From Microvirga aerophila (GTDB lineage: Bacteria; Pseudomonadota; Alphaproteobacteria; Rhizobiales; Beijerinckiaceae): a stretch of DNA of 64,000 nucleotides. Within the stretch, counting starts at the first letter, position 1. The number at the start of each line of letters is the position of its first letter. Where the stretch lies: positions 1 through 64,000 of the forward strand of contig NZ_QOIO01000003.1 of assembly GCF_003332305.1 (NCBI RefSeq), read 5' to 3'. The translations under genes were made by a program, and so were the position numbers. This document shows positions 61,752 through 64,000 of the stretch, piece after piece. The notes under the pieces are model-generated. The model ran no database searches. It saw only the letters and a program-made list of their open reading frames with translations, and was not told the DNA's origin.

Positions 61752-64000
61752 ATGGCCCGTCGTTCCCTTCCCCCGCAAGTCCGTTCGCGTGGCGTCACAG
61801 CCGTGCTTGGCCCGACCAACACGGGCAAGACCCATCTGGCCATCGAGCGGATGCTTGGTCACGAAAGCGGCATGATCGGCCTGCCGCTGCGCCTGCTCGC
61901 CCGCGAGGTCTATCAGCGCGTGGTGGAGAAGGCGGGCCCTCACAACGTGGCCCTCGTCACTGGTGAGGAAAAGATCAAGCCGGACCGTCCGCGCTACTGG
62001 ATCTCCACCGTCGAGGCCATGCCCCGGGATCTCGATCTCGCCTTCGTGGCCGTGGACGAGATCCAGCTCGCCAGCGACCTCGACCGGGGCCATGTGTTCA
62101 CGGACCGCCTGCTGAACCAGCGCGGGCGCGAGGAGACGCTGCTCATCGGCTCCAACACCATGCGGCCCCTGATCGAGACGTTGATCCCCAACGTGCACGT
62201 GATCACCCGGCCGCGCCTATCGAAGCTCACCTTCGCGGGCGAGAAGAAGGTGTCCCGCCTGCCGCGCCGCAGCGCCATCGTGGCCTTCTCGGCCGAGGAG
62301 GTCTACGCCATTGCCGAGTTGATCCGCCGCCAGAGCGGCGGCGCGGCGGTGGTTCTGGGGGCCCTGTCGCCCCGCACCCGCAACGCGCAGGTCGAGCTCT
62401 ATCAGAACGGGGACGTGGATTATCTGATCGCCACGGATGCGGTCGGCATGGGCCTCAACCTCGACGTCGACCACGTGGCCTTCGCGTCCGACAAGAAGTA
62501 CGACGGCTTCCGCTTCCGCAAATTGTACAACCCGGAGCTGGCCCAGATTGCCGGTCGCGCCGGCCGCCACATGCGGGACGGCACCTTCGGCACCACGGGA
62601 CGCTGCCCGGCCTTCGACGCGGAAACCGTCGAGGCGCTGGAGAACCACACCTTCGATCCCCTGCGCATCCTGCAGTGGCGCAACCCGGATCTCGATTTCT
62701 CCACCCTCGGACGCCTGCGCGATTCCCTGGCCGAGCAGCCCCGCGAATACGGCCTCGTGCGCGCCCCCATGGGGGAGGACGTGGCGGCGCTCGAAGTGCT
62801 GGCGCGGGACGACGACATCCAGGCCTTTGCGCGGTCCAAGGTCGCAGTGGAGAGGCTCTGGCAGGTCTGTCAGGTGCCCGATTACAGAAAAGTGTCCCCA
62901 CAAACCCATGCGGATCTTGTCGGACAGATCTATCGTTTCCTCATGAAGGACGGAGCCGTGCCGGCGGATTGGTTTTCCCGCCATTTGTCGGCCATGGACC
63001 GTACGGATGGAGACATCGACACCCTGTCGAACCGAATCGCCCAGGTCCGGACTTGGTCCTTCGTCGCTAACCGTCCCGACTGGTTGAAGGATCCAGAGCA
63101 TTGGCAGGGTGTTGCGCGTCAGGTAGAGGACAAGCTATCGGACGCGCTTCATGAACGTCTCGCCCAGCGCTTTGTTGACAGGCGAACCAGCGTTCTCATG
63201 CGGCGCTTGAGAGAGAACACGATGCTCGAAGCGGAAATTACGACCACCGGCGACGTCACTGTCGAGGGTCAGCACATCGGCCACCTGCACGGCTTCCATT
63301 TCGTGCCTGATCCCCAGGCCGACACGGGAGAGGCCAAGACCCTGCGCAACGCAGCCAGCAAGGCCCTGGCCGGGGAGATCGAGGCGCGGGCGGACCGGTT
63401 CGCCGAGACCCCGGACACCCTGCTGGTGCTGTCGAACGACGGCACCATCCGCTGGATGGGCGACCCGGTCGCCAAGCTGGAGCCTGGGGACAAGCTCTTC
63501 GACCCGCGCCTGCGCGTCCTCTCCGACGAGCAGCTTACGGGGCCGGCCCGCGACAAGGTCGAGACCCGCCTGCGGGCCTGGCTCAAAGCTTATATCGTGC
63601 GGCTTCTCCGCCCACTCATGCAGCTGGAGGACAGCCAGGAACTCACGGGCCTCGCCCGGGGCATCGCGTTCCAGATCGGCGAATCCCTTGGTGTCCTCGA
63701 GCGCTCGAAGGTGCTCAACGACGTGCGCAGCTTGGATCAGGACGCCCGCGCGGCCCTGCGCAAGGCCGGCATCCGGTTCGGGGCCTATCACCTTTACCTG
63801 CCGGCCCTGTTGAAGCCCGCGCCCCGCACGCTGGCGGCGCAGCTCTGGGCGTTGCAGAACGGCGGCCTCGAGCAGAAGGGCATCGACGAGATCGCCCATC
63901 TGGCCCAGTCCGGCCGAACCTCGATCCCCGTCGATCACGACATCGCGCCAGGCCTTTACCGGGCCGCCGGCTTCCGGGTCTGCGGCAACCGGGCCGTGCG
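61752..64000 (+). CDS. SUV3-like SF2 RNA helicase (cut by window edge)
   Basis: The frame begins MARRSLPPQVRSRGVTAVLG, then PTNTGKTHLAIERML (Walker A, about 20-34). Walker B is VDEIQLASD. VVLGALSPRTRNAQ and AQIAGRAGRHMRDG (motif VI) follow, as in mitochondrial SUV3 and its alphaproteobacterial relatives. These act on RNA with nucleases. No stop is reached in 749 codons. A Met codon at 61752 is the first good start in this frame. In the order the protein is long, so several hundred residues are missing here. Confidence 0.85.
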   Translation, partial: MARRSLPPQVRSRGVTAVLGPTNTGKTHLAIERMLGHESGMIGLPLRLLAREVYQRVVEKAGPHNVALVTGEEKIKPDRPRYWISTVEAMPRDLDLAFVAVDEIQLASDLDRGHVFTDRLLNQRGREETLLIGSNTMRPLIETLIPNVHVITRPRLSKLTFAGEKKVSRLPRRSAIVAFSAEEVYAIAELIRRQSGGAAVVLGALSPRTRNAQVELYQNGDVDYLIATDAVGMGLNLDVDHVAFASDKKYDGFRFRKLYNPELAQIAGRAGRHMRDGTFGTTGRCPAFDAETVEALENHTFDPLRILQWRNPDLDFSTLGRLRDSLAEQPREYGLVRAPMGEDVAALEVLARDDDIQAFARSKVAVERLWQVCQVPDYRKVSPQTHADLVGQIYRFLMKDGAVPADWFSRHLSAMDRTDGDIDTLSNRIAQVRTWSFVANRPDWLKDPEHWQGVARQVEDKLSDALHERLAQRFVDRRTSVLMRRLRENTMLEAEITTTGDVTVEGQHIGHLHGFHFVPDPQADTGEAKTLRNAASKALAGEIEARADRFAETPDTLLVLSNDGTIRWMGDPVAKLEPGDKLFDPRLRVLSDEQLTGPARDKVETRLRAWLKAYIVRLLRPLMQLEDSQELTGLARGIAFQIGESLGVLERSKVLNDVRSLDQDARAALRKAGIRFGAYHLYLPALLKPAPRTLAAQLWALQNGGLEQKGIDEIAHLAQSGRTSIPVDHDIAPGLYRAAGFRVCGNRAV

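Overview
The window looks like a chromosomal segment of a high-GC alphaproteobacterium of the order Hyphomicrobiales. The pointers are the order sdhCDAB / mdh-sucC-sucD-sucA-sucB-lpd, a split F1-only ATP synthase operon (atpHAGDC, without F0 genes), the aerobic cobaltochelatase pair cobS-cobT, an Lrp-type regulator divergent from putA, and an ATP-grasp/alpha-E/transglutaminase/Anbu cluster. A Microvirga/Methylobacterium-like genus is my inference, not something the sequence proves.

Positions 1 to about 7137 are accessory DNA. An IS3-family end (1-232) cuts off a Mrr-nuclease/helicase gene. It is followed by a LuxR-type regulator with a small exported protein, a small HTH protein, a membrane protein and a peptidoglycan-binding membrane protein. 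Next comes a non-coding stretch with a strong intrinsic terminator, then two tandem 34-residue hydrophobic peptides, then a tyrosine integrase. The integrase sits beside a tRNA-Thr(GGT) copy that keeps its 3' part but has lost its 5' part, which suggests an attachment site. Short phased direct repeats lie on the other side of this copy. The core genome starts at an intact tRNA-Ala(CGC).

Positions 7393-27642 are central metabolism: yggT, a DUF167 gene, folD and a LysR gene, then succinate dehydrogenase. After an Inh-type lipoprotein, an AFG1/ZapE ATPase and a TetR regulator comes a long co-oriented TCA block: malate dehydrogenase, succinyl-CoA synthetase and the 2-oxoglutarate dehydrogenase complex. 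A 91-residue unknown gene sits between the E2 and E3 genes. Thymidine kinase and xerC follow.

Positions 27699-40413 hold priA, the F1 operon, a 2H phosphoesterase, bifunctional putA with its divergent Lrp-type regulator, and a TerC/Alx membrane protein.

Positions 40699-51061 hold a NitT/TauT-type ABC importer, a His-rich CobW-family GTPase with an EamA transporter, a D,D-carboxypeptidase, a second EamA transporter, a LOG-family phosphoribohydrolase, an SCP2-type thiolase, a BolA protein and a J-domain protein.

Positions 51184-64000 hold cobS, a 102-bp intergenic repeat, cobT coupled to a phytase-like esterase, the four-gene Anbu cluster, a YhhQ transporter, rpmB, a DUF3108 protein and the first part of a SUV3-like helicase that runs off the right edge.

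The best candidates for something undescribed are the tandem 34-residue peptides with matching upstream motifs, the neighbouring terminator-ended non-coding stretch, and the unusual att/tRNA junction.
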